This document shows positions 42,154 to 50,793 of a stretch of DNA of 64,000 nucleotides, in pieces. Location: positions 1 to 64,000 of the forward strand of contig JACPVR010000029.1 of NCBI GenBank assembly GCA_016197405.1. Reading direction: 5' to 3'. The DNA comes from Mycobacterium sp. Lineage in GTDB: Bacteria; Actinomycetota; Actinomycetes; Mycobacteriales; Mycobacteriaceae. The notes below the pieces were generated by a model. The model saw only the letters and a list, made by a program, of their open reading frames with translations, did not search any database and was not told the origin of the DNA. A program made the translations under genes and the position numbers. Every line of letters starts with the position of its first letter. Position 1 is the first letter of the stretch.

Positions 42154-42792
42154 ATGGCAGATCGTCGCGGACGCCGTACCGTCGCCGTGGTCATTCCCGT
42201 CGCGGTGCCGGTGACGATGGCATTGGTCTTCGGTGGTCTGCGCCGTCTCGCGAGCGCCCGAACGGCGTACAACATCGGCTTCGCGGTGTACTGGATCGTG
42301 TGGTGTCTGGCTGTCCCGGGGTGGCTGCTGGGCCCGCGGGACGCTGCGCGGTTGCTGATCACCGGGCGAGGTCTGCCTGCCCGGTATCTGATGCTGCTGG
42401 CGATGCCGGTTGCCGGCGCGGCGGGGACACAGCTGATCCCGCAGCGCAGAGACGTCGACATCCCGACCGCCGCGGCCATGGCGTCGACGGCCATCGTCAA
42501 CGCAGTGGGCGAGGAACTGCTCTGGCGGGCAGTGTTCCTGCGGGAGTTCGATTCCCGGCCCCGCCTGGCGATGGCGTGGTCGCTGTTCGGGTTCTCGCTG
42601 TGGCACGTGGCGCCGCAGCTGGTCTTGCCGTCGCCGCTGGGGCGAGGACGCTTCGTCGCGGGATCGGCCGTCGTGGGTCTGGCCTCGTCGCTGGCGGCGT
42701 GGAAGGCCGGCGGCCTGCGCCAGGTCGTCGTGGCCCACGCCATCACCGACGCCTGCGGTGTGCGCGCCGCACGGTTTCGGCTCGGCCGCTGA
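42154..42792 (+). CDS. CPBP-family intramembrane glutamic protease (second copy)
   Basis: The 212-residue membrane protein has all three CPBP boxes: EELLWR in NAVGEELLWRAVFLREF, FSLWH, and HAITD near the C-terminus. It is a more complete active site than the paralogue at 4431-5129. About six helices. Target unknown; it stands alone, divergent from the MDMPI gene. Confidence 0.88.
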   Translation: MADRRGRRTVAVVIPVAVPVTMALVFGGLRRLASARTAYNIGFAVYWIVWCLAVPGWLLGPRDAARLLITGRGLPARYLMLLAMPVAGAAGTQLIPQRRDVDIPTAAAMASTAIVNAVGEELLWRAVFLREFDSRPRLAMAWSLFGFSLWHVAPQLVLPSPLGRGRFVAGSAVVGLASSLAAWKAGGLRQVVVAHAITDACGVRAARFRLGR

Positions 42793-42812
42793 GCTCTTAT
42801 CGATGCACTCGG

Positions 42813-42870
42813 CGAGTGTGGGCCTTACGCAGGGAAATCGGGCTCATTGGCTGCATATCCCCCACACTCG
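42813..42870. repeat. Long-loop inverted repeat in 42.8 kb intergenic
   Basis: CGAGTGTGGG (42813-42822) and CCCACACTCG (42861-42870) are perfect 10-bp arms with a 38-nt loop, between the convergent CPBP and VOC genes. A smaller CACTC-GGC-GAGTG hairpin overlaps the left arm. Could act as terminator or in alternative folding. Confidence 0.5.
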
Positions 42871-42906
42871 ATGCCACCGCGACGTCGAATTCCAACGCTC
42901 GACGCC

Positions 42907-43305
42907 TCACACCCCGAATTTGGCTCGCGCCTCGTCACTGACCGGAGTGAACAAGTTGACCAGGTTACCGTCGGGGTCGCGGAACAACAGCGCGCGGTTG
43001 CCCCACGGCATTGTGGTCGGCTCGGTGACGACCTCGGCCAATTGTCCTTGTAGGCGCGCATATTCGGCATCCACGTCACCGACGATGAACTCGATGATGG
43101 CGCTTCGATTGGCTGCCGGCTCGGCAGATCCCACGCCGAACAGGGGCACCGTCTTGTCACTCCCGATGGCCAGGGTGCCGGCCGGTGTGGGGATCTCGGC
43201 GAACAGTTCGTTGCCCCAGATCGCATCGGCTCCGGTGACCATCTCGTAGAACGAGACGAGGCGCTTCACGTCGGCGGTGATGATGCGGATCGAAACGAGT
43301 TTCAT
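42907..43305 (-). CDS. VOC (glyoxalase/dioxygenase-fold) family protein
   Basis: The 132-residue protein has two beta-alpha-beta-beta-beta units: IIIEFIVGDVDAEYARLQ and RALLFRDPDGNLVNLFTP are the second-half hallmarks. The usual terminal metal-binding Glu (N-x-x-E-L/F) is Asn here, so it may not be a metalloenzyme and could be a binding protein (for example drug-binding). Start ATG 43305 is backed by a TAGCGT hexamer 7 nt upstream. Confidence 0.82.
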   Translation of the reverse strand: MKLVSIRIITADVKRLVSFYEMVTGADAIWGNELFAEIPTPAGTLAIGSDKTVPLFGVGSAEPAANRSAIIEFIVGDVDAEYARLQGQLAEVVTEPTTMPWGNRALLFRDPDGNLVNLFTPVSDEARAKFGV

Positions 43306-43312
43306 CCCGGCG

Positions 43313-43318
43313 ACGCTA
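43313..43318 (-). promoter_or_regulatory. -10 element of VOC gene, leaderless
   Basis: Minus-strand TAGCGT, 7 nt before ATG 43305, no Shine-Dalgarno. Confidence 0.5.
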
Positions 43319-43384
43319 GACCTGACCACCGACAAGCTCGGAACCACCGCTCCACGGAGCGGCCCGGTAGAAACGCCGACGGCT

Positions 43385-43792
43385 TCAGCGCACGATGCCG
43401 ACGATGAGAATGATGGTCGCTGCGATCATCGCGGGCGCCAGCGACACCAGAAGGAAGTTGACGAGGCCCTCCTTGATGCCGGATGCCACGTGGTCACCCG
43501 CCGCGCCCGGCGCGAACTTCCGGCCGGCACCCCAGATCGCTGCGAGCTGAGTCGCCAACCAGTTTGCATATGCGCCATACACCAGTAAGGCCACAGCAGT
43601 GACCTGCCAGAGGTGAGTCAGACTGATATAAGGCCACAGCAACCCCACGATGATGAGGACCGGACCGTTCGTCATTCCTTGCAGGTGACTGGCGAGTGCC
43701 ATCCGCGGATTCTTCACCACGGGGACCGCAACCCCCGTGATGAGTCCGAAGAGGAACAGAATCAGACCAGAAGCGAACAGCAGCGTCTGCAT
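43385..43792 (-). CDS. Hydroxylaminobenzene mutase / styrene-oxide-isomerase-like membrane protein
   Basis: The 135-residue protein has four helices and the family phrases FASGLILFLFGLITGVAVPVVKNPRMALASHLQGMTNG and LWPYISLTHLW. Hydroxylaminobenzene mutases rearrange aryl hydroxylamines; related styrene oxide isomerases use haem. His and Asn residues at the first helix-loop (KNPRMALASHLQG) are the family core. ATG 43792 gives the family-typical start. Physiological substrate unknown. Confidence 0.75.
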   Translation of the reverse strand: MQTLLFASGLILFLFGLITGVAVPVVKNPRMALASHLQGMTNGPVLIIVGLLWPYISLTHLWQVTAVALLVYGAYANWLATQLAAIWGAGRKFAPGAAGDHVASGIKEGLVNFLLVSLAPAMIAATIILIVGIVR

Positions 43793-43910
43793 TGTCGGAT
43801 CGTATGGACCCGCGTCACCTCGGACAACAATTGTTGCGTTGTCATCGGGCGGATCACCGCTACTGCTGGCTCCTGGCCGTCGGACCGGAACTCCACGAAC
43901 CGTTCTGAGC

Positions 43911-44432
43911 TCAGCCGTTGACCGCGTCGGCAATGTAGCGGGCCACCTCACCGGGGGTGCGATGTGTTGTGTCGACAACTTCAGCGGATTGGTGCAACCA
44001 GGTTCGGGCCGCCGCTGCGTAGAGGTCGAGGTGGTCGATCCGAAAATCCGAAGGGACCATGATGTGGTCGTCTTCAATGCGCTTGCGAAGGGTGTCGGGA
44101 TCGGTGTGCAGCACGAAGTGACGCACGTCCAGTCCGTAGCCGTCGAGACCATCGCTGATTTCGCGCCAGTACTGCTCCACCAGGACAGTCATGGGAACAA
44201 CCAACGGGCCGCCGGTGTATTCGACGAGTCGGCGAGCGGTTTCGACCACCAGCGGCCGCCAGGGCGGCCAGTGCTGAAAGTTATCCGTGTCGGGCAGACC
44301 CGGGTAGATGTTCATCAGCAGTTGGCCGACCATCTCCGCGTCGAACACCTGCGAATTGGGAATCAATTCTTGGACAAGCGGACTCGTCGTCGTCTTGCCG
44401 ACACCGTGAGTGCCGTTCAGCCATACGATCAC
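43911..44432 (-). CDS. P-loop ATPase/kinase, TmrB-like
   Basis: The 173-residue protein begins MIVWLNGTHGVGKTTTSPLV, a Walker A (GTHGVGKT) at residues 7-14, and continues in the style of AAA_33/TmrB proteins (ARRLVEYTGGPLVVPMTVLVEQYW; HFVLHTDPDTLRKRI). TmrB gives tunicamycin resistance in Bacillus; other members are small nucleotide kinases. Role here unknown. Base composition in this stretch looks lower in GC than neighbours. Confidence 0.8.
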   Translation of the reverse strand: MIVWLNGTHGVGKTTTSPLVQELIPNSQVFDAEMVGQLLMNIYPGLPDTDNFQHWPPWRPLVVETARRLVEYTGGPLVVPMTVLVEQYWREISDGLDGYGLDVRHFVLHTDPDTLRKRIEDDHIMVPSDFRIDHLDLYAAAARTWLHQSAEVVDTTHRTPGEVARYIADAVNG

Positions 44433-44558
44433 GTGTCGACCCCCGCTGATAACTCGCTACGCGTCGGAACTCTCTCCCATTGACATTGTGATCGGCTCGC
44501 GCCGGCCGGCGACACTCGAGCACGGTCATCGACAGCAATGCTCTGCCCGTGCCAGGGC

Positions 44559-44915
44559 TCAGAGAACCTTCTTCACCACGCTGGACTTCAACTGCATCTG
44601 CCCGAAACCGGGCACCTTCGCATCGATGTCGTGATCGCCTACACCGTCGGAGATAAGGCGAATGCCGCGCACTTTGGTGCCGATCTTGATGACTCCGCCC
44701 CCGGCACCCTTGACCTTCAGACTCTTGACGATGGTGACGGTGTCGCCATCGGCGAGCGGGTTGCCCACCGAGTCGGTGACCACACCGCCGGACTCGGCGG
44801 CATCGTCCACGCTTGGCGCCCACTCGTAGGCACACATCGAGCAGACCAAGAGTGCGCCGGACTCGTAGGCGAACTCACTCGCACACGCCGGGCACGGCGG
44901 CAGCACCTCAGACAT
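44559..44915 (-). CDS. PhnA/YjdM-family zinc-ribbon protein
   Basis: The 118-residue protein has an N-terminal zinc ribbon (CPACASEFAYESGALLVCSMCAYEW; Cys pairs CxxC at 8-11 and 26-29) and the C-terminal SH3-like PhnA domain (DGDTVTIVKSLKVKGAGGGVIKIGTKVRGIRL). Once named alkylphosphonate uptake protein, the family has no proven role in phosphonate use. The 126 bp downstream, before the TmrB-like gene, hold no gene. Confidence 0.9.
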   Translation of the reverse strand: MSEVLPPCPACASEFAYESGALLVCSMCAYEWAPSVDDAAESGGVVTDSVGNPLADGDTVTIVKSLKVKGAGGGVIKIGTKVRGIRLISDGVGDHDIDAKVPGFGQMQLKSSVVKKVL

Positions 44916-44945
44916 TGAACCGGAACTCCACCCTGTTTCGTTTCC

Positions 44946-45314
44946 CTACGGCGCTAGTCTCCAGTAGGTCGGCCGCCACCAGTAGAGCACGGTCTTATCA
45001 CCGGGCCAGTTCACAATTGGTCCCACTCCCCAAGTCTCGAAACGGTCCCGCTCCTCATCCACCGGTCGCCAGCCAGGCTCCACACCTTCACCATCTGTCG
45101 GCGGTCGCACGCGCGCGATGTGTCTCCGCTCCTTGGCACCGAAGGCACGAAAATTCGCTTGGGCCTCGATAAGAGACACCCTGTTCGCGCCGCCGCTCAT
45201 CGTAGGCCAGCGAAGCTGAACGTCGTCGTCCTCCCAGAAGCAGATCGGACAGATGTAATAGCTTCCCGGCGGTTCCGGCACCGACAGGTGCCCGCAACAT
45301 ACGCAGGGATACAC
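44946..45314 (-). CDS. CPCC-family cysteine-rich protein
   Basis: The 122-residue protein starts MYPCVCCGHLSVPEPPGSYY and has ICPICFWEDDDVQLRW and GGANRVSLIEAQANFRAFGA, the signature of the CPCC domain family (zinc-binding by two CxxC pairs). Such proteins are often immunity or accessory proteins in toxin loci, but no toxin is adjacent. GTG start. Lower-GC neighbourhood. Confidence 0.85.
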   Translation of the reverse strand: MYPCVCCGHLSVPEPPGSYYICPICFWEDDDVQLRWPTMSGGANRVSLIEAQANFRAFGAKERRHIARVRPPTDGEGVEPGWRPVDEERDRFETWGVGPIVNWPGDKTVLYWWRPTYWRLAP

Positions 45315-45336
45315 GGAGGCCTACTTCTTTGGTTGC

Positions 45337-46410
45337 TTACACATTGAAGCGGAACTCCACCACGTCACCGTCGGCCATCACGTAATCCTTGCCTTCCATC
45401 CGGACCTTGCCGGCGGCCTTGGCGGCGGCCATCGATCCGGCGGCCACCAGGTCCTCGAAGGACACGATCTCGGCCTTGATGAAACCCTTCTCGAAATCGG
45501 TGTGGATCACCCCGGCCGCCTTCGGCGCGGTATCGCCCTGGTGAATAGTCCACGCACGCGCCTCTTTCGGGCCCGCGGTCAGATAGGTCTGCAATTTCAG
45601 GGTGTGGAAACCGGCGCGCGCCAACGCATCCAGTCCGCGTTCGGTCTGACCGATGGACTCCAGCAGCTCCATCGCGGACTCGTCGTCGAGCTCGGCCAGC
45701 TCCGCCTCGATCTTGGCGTCGAGAAACACCGCGTCGGCCGGGGCCACCATCTCGCGCAGTTCGGCGATCTTGGCCTTGTCGACGAGCACCGACTCGTCAG
45801 CGTTGAAGACGTACAGGAACGGTTTGGTGGTCATCAGGTTGAGCTCACGCAACGGCGCCGAGTCGACACCGGCGGCGAACAGCGTCTTACCGGAGTCGAG
45901 GATCTGCTGGGCGGCCAGCGCCGCCTCGTGCACCGGCTTGCGGTCCTTGTTGTTGCGGGCCTCTTTCTCCAGCCGCGGCACCGCCTTCTCCAGCGTCTGC
46001 ATATCGGCCAGGATCAGCTCGGTCTCGATGATCTCGATATCGGCCTTGGGGTCGACCCGGCCGTCGACATGCACGACGTCGTCGTCGGCGAAGACCCGCA
46101 CCACCTGACAGATGGCATCGCATTCGCGGATGTTGGCCAGGAACTTGTTGCCCAGCCCGGCGCCTTCGCTGGCTCCTTTGACGATGCCGGCGATGTCGAC
46201 GAACGTCACCGGCGCAGGCACCAGCTTCTCCGAGCCGAAGATCTTCGCCAGCTCACCGAGCCGCGGATCCGGCAGCGGGACCACACCCTCGTTGGGCTCG
46301 ATGGTCGCAAACGGATAGTTGGCGGCCAACACGTCATTGCGCGTCAGCGCATTGAACAATGTGGACTTACCCACATTCGGCAGGCCGACGATTCCCAAGT
46401 TCAAGCTCAC
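45337..46410 (-). CDS. ychF: Ribosome-binding ATPase YchF (Obg-family)
   Basis: The 357-residue protein has the G1 motif GLPNVGKST (8-16), G3-like DIAG, the NxxE motif (NADE) that replaces NKxD and favours ATP over GTP, and the C-terminal TGS domain ending MADGDVVEFRFNV. YchF binds the 70S ribosome and affects stress responses. GTG 46410 has TAGACT 9 nt upstream. Matches Rv1112 in place. Confidence 0.97.
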   Translation of the reverse strand: MSLNLGIVGLPNVGKSTLFNALTRNDVLAANYPFATIEPNEGVVPLPDPRLGELAKIFGSEKLVPAPVTFVDIAGIVKGASEGAGLGNKFLANIRECDAICQVVRVFADDDVVHVDGRVDPKADIEIIETELILADMQTLEKAVPRLEKEARNNKDRKPVHEAALAAQQILDSGKTLFAAGVDSAPLRELNLMTTKPFLYVFNADESVLVDKAKIAELREMVAPADAVFLDAKIEAELAELDDESAMELLESIGQTERGLDALARAGFHTLKLQTYLTAGPKEARAWTIHQGDTAPKAAGVIHTDFEKGFIKAEIVSFEDLVAAGSMAAAKAAGKVRMEGKDYVMADGDVVEFRFNV

Positions 46411-46419
46411 AGGCTGCAG

Positions 46420-46425
46420 AGTCTA
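46420..46425 (-). promoter_or_regulatory. -10 element of ychF
   Basis: Minus-strand TAGACT, 9 nt before GTG 46410, no Shine-Dalgarno. Confidence 0.45.
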
Positions 46426-46483
46426 GGCCGAGACGACATGCGGGGACGACGCGCGCTGTCAGCCGCACCGCTGGTGCAGCCGG

Positions 46484-46489
46484 TACGGT
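46484..46489 (+). promoter_or_regulatory. -10 element of DUF6542 gene, leaderless
   Basis: TACGGT, 6 nt before GTG 46496, no Shine-Dalgarno. Confidence 0.5.
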
Positions 46490-46495
46490 CTACGT

Positions 46496-47626
46496 GTGTC
46501 AGCTCAGCGGGCGACGTCGGCGGTGCCGGCTGAAAATCGCTCGATCCTCCCCGACCTGCCTGGTCTGCCGTGGTGGGGCGCCCTGCTGCTCGCGCTCGGC
46601 GGCGCGGCCGCGGGGATCGCCATCGACGCCCTCAAGGGCGGGCGCGAACTGACGATGGTGTTCGCGGTGCTCTACGTCCTCGGCTGCCTGGCCGCGGTGC
46701 TGCTGGTACAGCAGAGCGGTGTCTTCACCGCCGTCGTGCAGCCACCGCTGATCTTGTTCGTTGCGGTGCCCACCGCGTACTTCCTGTTCCACTACTCCGA
46801 TATCCACGGCATCAAGGACATCTTGATCAACTGCGGGTATCCGCTGATCGAACGCTTCTTGCTGATGTTCGGCACCGCGGTGGCGGTGCTGCTGATCGGT
46901 ATCGCCCGCTGGTACTTCGGCAAGTCCGCACGCACCGCGGGCGCCACCCAGGCCGCGACGGCGACGGTGGCCGGTGCCGGGTTGTTCGCCACCCTGCGCT
47001 CCGCGCTGGCCGGCCGCGGGACCGATGACGACGACGAACCCGCCGAGCCGGGAGCCCGCACCCCGCGCCGGCACAACATCGATCGTGGACCCGGTGCGCC
47101 GGCCGCCAAACCGGCCCGCGAACGCCGGCCCAGCCGGGAAGCCACGGGCCGCTCCCGGCACGCCCGACCGCCGATGGACGACCCCGCCGGTGTGCCGCCC
47201 GAGCCGCCGCGGCGCCGCCGCAACACCCACGCCCGTGACGAAGACGACATTCCGGTCACCCCGCCGCGGCGGCGGCGTGCACCGCGCGATCCCGAAGGCC
47301 GGTCCGAGGGGCGGTCCGAGGGACGCGGTGTGCCGCGTGAATACCGGCGCGAGCCACGTGAGTATCCGCGCGATCCTCGCCCGACGTGGCAGCCGCCGGA
47401 ACCTCCGGAGCGCGGGCCACGGCGGCCGAACCGCTACGAAAGCTACGAACCGGTCGAGGCCTACGAACCGCCGCCCACCCGGGCAGGCGGCACCAGCACA
47501 CATCTGCCGTTCTCGAATGTCCGCTACCGCGGGACGGGCGAGGACGAGGAGCGCCGCACCGAACACCGGCGGCAGCCACGCGCCCGCCACGAGCGGGATT
47601 CCGAACGCTGGCGCTACGACCGCTGA
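46496..47626 (+). CDS. DUF6542 membrane protein with Arg-rich tail
   Basis: The 376-residue protein has an N-terminal domain of four helices (LPWWGALLLALGGAAAGIAIDAL to LLIGIARWYFGKS, residues 25-145) and a disordered, highly charged C-terminal half rich in Arg, Pro and Glu, with repeats such as EGRSEGR and YRREPREYPRDP. It corresponds to Rv1111c by position. Function unknown; the tail may bind nucleic acid or cell-division partners, which is speculation. Confidence 0.85.
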   Translation: MSAQRATSAVPAENRSILPDLPGLPWWGALLLALGGAAAGIAIDALKGGRELTMVFAVLYVLGCLAAVLLVQQSGVFTAVVQPPLILFVAVPTAYFLFHYSDIHGIKDILINCGYPLIERFLLMFGTAVAVLLIGIARWYFGKSARTAGATQAATATVAGAGLFATLRSALAGRGTDDDDEPAEPGARTPRRHNIDRGPGAPAAKPARERRPSREATGRSRHARPPMDDPAGVPPEPPRRRRNTHARDEDDIPVTPPRRRRAPRDPEGRSEGRSEGRGVPREYRREPREYPRDPRPTWQPPEPPERGPRRPNRYESYEPVEAYEPPPTRAGGTSTHLPFSNVRYRGTGEDEERRTEHRRQPRARHERDSERWRYDR

Positions 47627-47639
47627 GCGGTCGCGTCGA

Positions 47640-48653
47640 CTAGCTGGACGCGGCGCGCCGCGGGGGCCGGATCTCGCGCGGCAGCGTGAACACCAGCGTC
47701 TCGTTGGCGGTGGTGACCGGCTGCACGGTGTCGTAGCCGTACTCGGCCAGGCGTTCGAGCACACCGCGCACCAGCACCTCGGGTACCGATGCACCCGAGG
47801 TCACGCCGACGGTGGTGACACCGGACAGCCACGCCGGGTCGATGTCCTCGGCGTAGTCGACCAGCTTGGCGGCATTCGAGCCGGCACCCAGCGCGACCTC
47901 GACGAGGCGCACCGAGTTCGACGAATTACGCGATCCGACGACGATCACGAGCTCGCACTCGGGTGCCATGGCCTTGACCGCGACCTGACGGTTCTGGGTG
48001 GCGTAGCAGATGTCGTCGCTGGGCGGATCCTGCAGCGTCGGGAACTTCTCCCGCAGCCGGCGCACGGTCTCCATGGTCTCGTCGACGCTCAGCGTGGTCT
48101 GCGACAGCCAGATGACCTTGTTGGGGTCGCGCACGGTGACCTTGTCGACAGCGTCGGGGTTGTCGACGACCTGCACGTGGTCGGGGGCCTCACCGGCGGT
48201 GCCGACGACCTCTTCGTGGCCTTCGTGGCCGACCAGCAGGATGTCGTAGTCGTCGCGGGCGAACCGCTTGGCCTCGTTGTGCACCTTGGTGACCAGCGGG
48301 CAGGTGGCGTCGATGGTCTTCAGATTGCGCGCGGCGGCCTCTTCGTGGACCGTCGGCGCGACGCCGTGCGCGGAGAACACCACGATGGCGCCCTCGGGCA
48401 CCTCGTCGGTCTGCTCGACGAATACCGCGCCGGCCTTGGCCAGGGTGTCGACGACGTAGCGGTTGTGCACGATCTCGTGGCGGACGTAGACCGGCGCACC
48501 ATGCTTCTCCAGGGCGCGTTCGACGGTTTCCACCGCGCGGTCCACGCCGGCGCAGTAGCCGCGCGGCTCCGCCAGCAGGACTCTTTTACCCGTTACCGGA
48601 GTCGCCACCGAGCCGGCAGCGCCGGGAATACCCATATTGACTGTTGGTGGCAT
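47640..48653 (-). CDS. ispH: 4-hydroxy-3-methylbut-2-enyl diphosphate reductase
   Basis: The 337-residue iron-sulphur enzyme performs the last MEP-pathway step, giving IPP and DMAPP. Cluster cysteines are in PRGYCAGVDRA, IDATCPLV and SSDDICYATQNRQ; the His residues in VRHEIVHN and FSAHGVAP and the Glu in TCPLVTKVHNE-type motifs are conserved. Start MPPTVNMGIPG matches the M. tuberculosis LytB2 start (Rv1110), and TACGCT lies 7 nt upstream. Convergent with the DUF6542 gene. Confidence 0.97.
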   Translation of the reverse strand: MPPTVNMGIPGAAGSVATPVTGKRVLLAEPRGYCAGVDRAVETVERALEKHGAPVYVRHEIVHNRYVVDTLAKAGAVFVEQTDEVPEGAIVVFSAHGVAPTVHEEAAARNLKTIDATCPLVTKVHNEAKRFARDDYDILLVGHEGHEEVVGTAGEAPDHVQVVDNPDAVDKVTVRDPNKVIWLSQTTLSVDETMETVRRLREKFPTLQDPPSDDICYATQNRQVAVKAMAPECELVIVVGSRNSSNSVRLVEVALGAGSNAAKLVDYAEDIDPAWLSGVTTVGVTSGASVPEVLVRGVLERLAEYGYDTVQPVTTANETLVFTLPREIRPPRRAASS

Positions 48654-48660
48654 GGCTTCC

Positions 48661-48666
48661 AGCGTA
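48661..48666 (-). promoter_or_regulatory. -10 element of ispH, leaderless
   Basis: Minus-strand TACGCT, 7 nt before ATG 48653. Confidence 0.55.
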
Positions 48667-48706
48667 CTTTCCCGCGACATGGCGGGGCCACTCAGCGAAC
48701 CGGAAG

Positions 48707-48712
48707 TACTCT
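48707..48712 (+). promoter_or_regulatory. -10 element of lipid-droplet protein gene, leaderless
   Basis: TACTCT, 7 nt before ATG 48720; back-to-back with the ispH promoter, the two leaderless starts being 66 bp apart. Confidence 0.55.
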
Positions 48713-48719
48713 GGCAGCC

Positions 48720-49283
48720 ATGTCTAGTGCACCGTATGGGGTCCGGCTGCTCATCGGGGTCGCGGCGACTGCCGTCGAAGAGACCATGAAGCTGCCGCAG
48801 ACCATCCTTACGTACCCGATGACGGTCGCCAGTCAGGTCGCCCACCTGGTGATGAAGATGCAGCAGGATGTGGCCGACCTGGTGATCAAGGGTGACGCCA
48901 CCCTGGAATCGCTGTTCCCGCCGCGCGATGAGCAGCCCGAGTGGGCCACGTTCGACGAGGACGAGATCGGCGACGCCGATTCCGATGAGGCCGTGCCGGC
49001 ACCACGCCGCACCGAGGGCCGGTTCGCGCTGTACTCCGCGCCCGACGCCGGCGAAGCCGAGACACCGCTCAACGGTTCGGCCGATACCGGCACGCAGGCC
49101 GCACCTGCGGTCGCCGCTGACATCGACTACCAAACCCTGACGCTGGCTCAGCTGCGGGCACGCCTGCAGCACCTGTCGGTCAGCGACCTCGAGGCGCTGC
49201 TGGCCTACGAGGAGAGCACCAAGGCGCGCGCGCCGTTCCAGACGCTGATCGCCAACAGGATCACCCGCGCGTCGGCGAAGTGA
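48720..49283 (+). CDS. Lipid droplet-associated protein (Rv1109c-like)
   Basis: The 187-residue protein has an amphipathic/hydrophobic N-terminal part (PYGVRLLIGVAATAVEETMKLPQTILTYPMTVASQVAHLVMKMQQ, residues 5-50), an acidic disordered middle and a C-terminal helix pair (LRARLQHLSVSDLEALLAYE). It matches what I recall of Rv1109c, found on lipid droplets. The xseA GTG overlaps its stop by 4 bp, so they share an operon with xseB. Confidence 0.85.
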   Translation: MSSAPYGVRLLIGVAATAVEETMKLPQTILTYPMTVASQVAHLVMKMQQDVADLVIKGDATLESLFPPRDEQPEWATFDEDEIGDADSDEAVPAPRRTEGRFALYSAPDAGEAETPLNGSADTGTQAAPAVAADIDYQTLTLAQLRARLQHLSVSDLEALLAYEESTKARAPFQTLIANRITRASAK

Positions 49284-50506
49284 CCCAACCCGAGCAGGGT
49301 AAGTCTCCCGAAAATCCCTGGCCGGTTCGTGCCGTCGCGACCCGGGTCGCCAAATACATCGACCGGCTCGGGATGGTGTGGGTCGAAGGGCAGCTGACCG
49401 AGCTCAAAGTGCGCCAGAGCACGGCGTGGATGGTGCTGCGTGATCCGGCGGCGGATATGTCGCTGTCGGTGAGCTGCCCGCGCGACCTCGTCGCCAATGC
49501 CCCGGTCCCGCTGACCGAGGGCACCCAGGTGATCATGCTGGGCAAGCCGCAGTTCTACACCCGCAACGGCTCATTCAGCTTGCGGGTCAGTGAGATTCGA
49601 GCGGTCGGCATGGGTGAGCTGCTCGCTCGCATTGAGCGGATGCGCCGCCTGCTGGAGGCCGAGGGGCTGTTCGATCCCCGCCGCAAGAGGCCCATCCCGT
49701 TCCTGCCCACCATGGTCGGGCTCATCACGGGCCGGGCCAGCGCCGCCGAACACGACGTGACGACGGTGGCAACCCTGCGCTGGCCTGCGGTGCGCTTCGC
49801 CATCCGCAACACCGCGGTGCAGGGTCCCGGCGCGGTGGCACAGATCGTCGAGGCGTTGCGCTCACTGGACCGCGATCCGCAGGTCGACGTCATCGTGGTG
49901 GCCCGCGGTGGCGGCAGTGTCGAGGATCTGTTGCCGTTCTCCGACGAAACCCTGTGCCGCGAGATCGCGGCGTGCACCACCCCCGTCGTCAGCGCGGTCG
50001 GTCACGAGCCCGACAACCCGATCTGCGATCTGGTGGCCGACCTGCGCGCGGCGACGCCGACCGATGCGGCCAAACGCATCGTTCCCGACGCGGCGGCCGA
50101 GCAGGCCCTGGTCGAGGACCTGCGGCGCCGGGGTGCCCGGGCACTGCGCAACTGGGTGGCCCGCGAGGAACGCCATCTCCTGCAATTGCGCAGCCGTCCG
50201 GTTCTGGCCGATCCGCTACGGGCCATCACGACGCGCGCCCAGGAGATCGACCGGGCCAGGTTGGCCGGCCGGCGCGATATCCGCCGGATGGTCGCCGTCG
50301 AGGGTGAGCGGGTTGCGCACCTGTCGGCGCGGTTGTCGACCCTGGGACCGGCGGCGACGCTGGCGCGCGGGTACGCCGTGGTCCAGGTGCGGCAGGATTC
50401 GACGGTGCTGCGATCGGTCGCCGATGCCCCCGAGGGAACCGAATTGCGGATCAGGGTTGCCGATGGGGCTGTTGTGGCAAAAAGTCAGGGTCCCGAAGAC
50501 CGATGA
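49280..50506 (+). CDS. xseA: Exodeoxyribonuclease VII large subunit
   Basis: The 408-residue subunit has an N-terminal OB fold (WVEGQLTELKVRQSTAWMVLRD) and the catalytic domain (VGLITGRASAAEHD; VIVVARGGGSVEDLLPFSDE), followed by coiled coils (about 280-350) and the C-terminal ARGYAVVQ. With XseB it degrades single-stranded DNA in both directions. GTG start coupled (GTGA) to the upstream gene. Confidence 0.97.
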   Translation: MTQPEQGKSPENPWPVRAVATRVAKYIDRLGMVWVEGQLTELKVRQSTAWMVLRDPAADMSLSVSCPRDLVANAPVPLTEGTQVIMLGKPQFYTRNGSFSLRVSEIRAVGMGELLARIERMRRLLEAEGLFDPRRKRPIPFLPTMVGLITGRASAAEHDVTTVATLRWPAVRFAIRNTAVQGPGAVAQIVEALRSLDRDPQVDVIVVARGGGSVEDLLPFSDETLCREIAACTTPVVSAVGHEPDNPICDLVADLRAATPTDAAKRIVPDAAAEQALVEDLRRRGARALRNWVAREERHLLQLRSRPVLADPLRAITTRAQEIDRARLAGRRDIRRMVAVEGERVAHLSARLSTLGPAATLARGYAVVQVRQDSTVLRSVADAPEGTELRIRVADGAVVAKSQGPEDR

Positions 50507-50535
50507 GTCCGCAGAGATACGAGAGGATCTAGTCC

Positions 50536-50772
50536 GTGGCCGAGGATGCGACGCCGATCAGTGAGCTCGGCTACGAAGAGTGCCGCGACGAGCTGACCGC
50601 CGTCGTGCACGCCCTCGAACAGGGTGGACTTGATCTCGATGCTTCGCTGAGCCTTTGGGAAAGAGGCGAGAAGCTGGCACGACGTTGCGAAGAACACTTA
50701 GCTGGAGCGCAGCGACGCATCGAAGCTGCCCTGGCCGGCGACGATGCCGAAGAAGCCGAATCCGACGACTGA
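50536..50772 (+). CDS. xseB: Exodeoxyribonuclease VII small subunit
   Basis: The 78-residue subunit has the family core GYEECRDELTAVVHALEQGGLDLDASLSLWERGEKLARRCEEHL and an acidic tail. GTG start 29 nt after xseA. Ends the Rv1109c-xseA-xseB operon. Confidence 0.97.
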   Translation: MAEDATPISELGYEECRDELTAVVHALEQGGLDLDASLSLWERGEKLARRCEEHLAGAQRRIEAALAGDDAEEAESDD

Positions 50773-50793
50773 GCACCGACCCCGAAGAGAAAC

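Noticed and set aside
42115..42738. N-terminal extension of the MDMPI-family protein
   Set aside because: Low-complexity Arg/Gln-rich sequence antisense to the CPBP gene; the domain begins at MDRLAIIAAES (42114).
46974..48719. Fusion-like long reading frame joining the DUF6542 region to the lipid-droplet protein
   Set aside because: The upstream part is antisense to ispH and out of frame with DUF6542; a leaderless start at 48720 explains the real gene.
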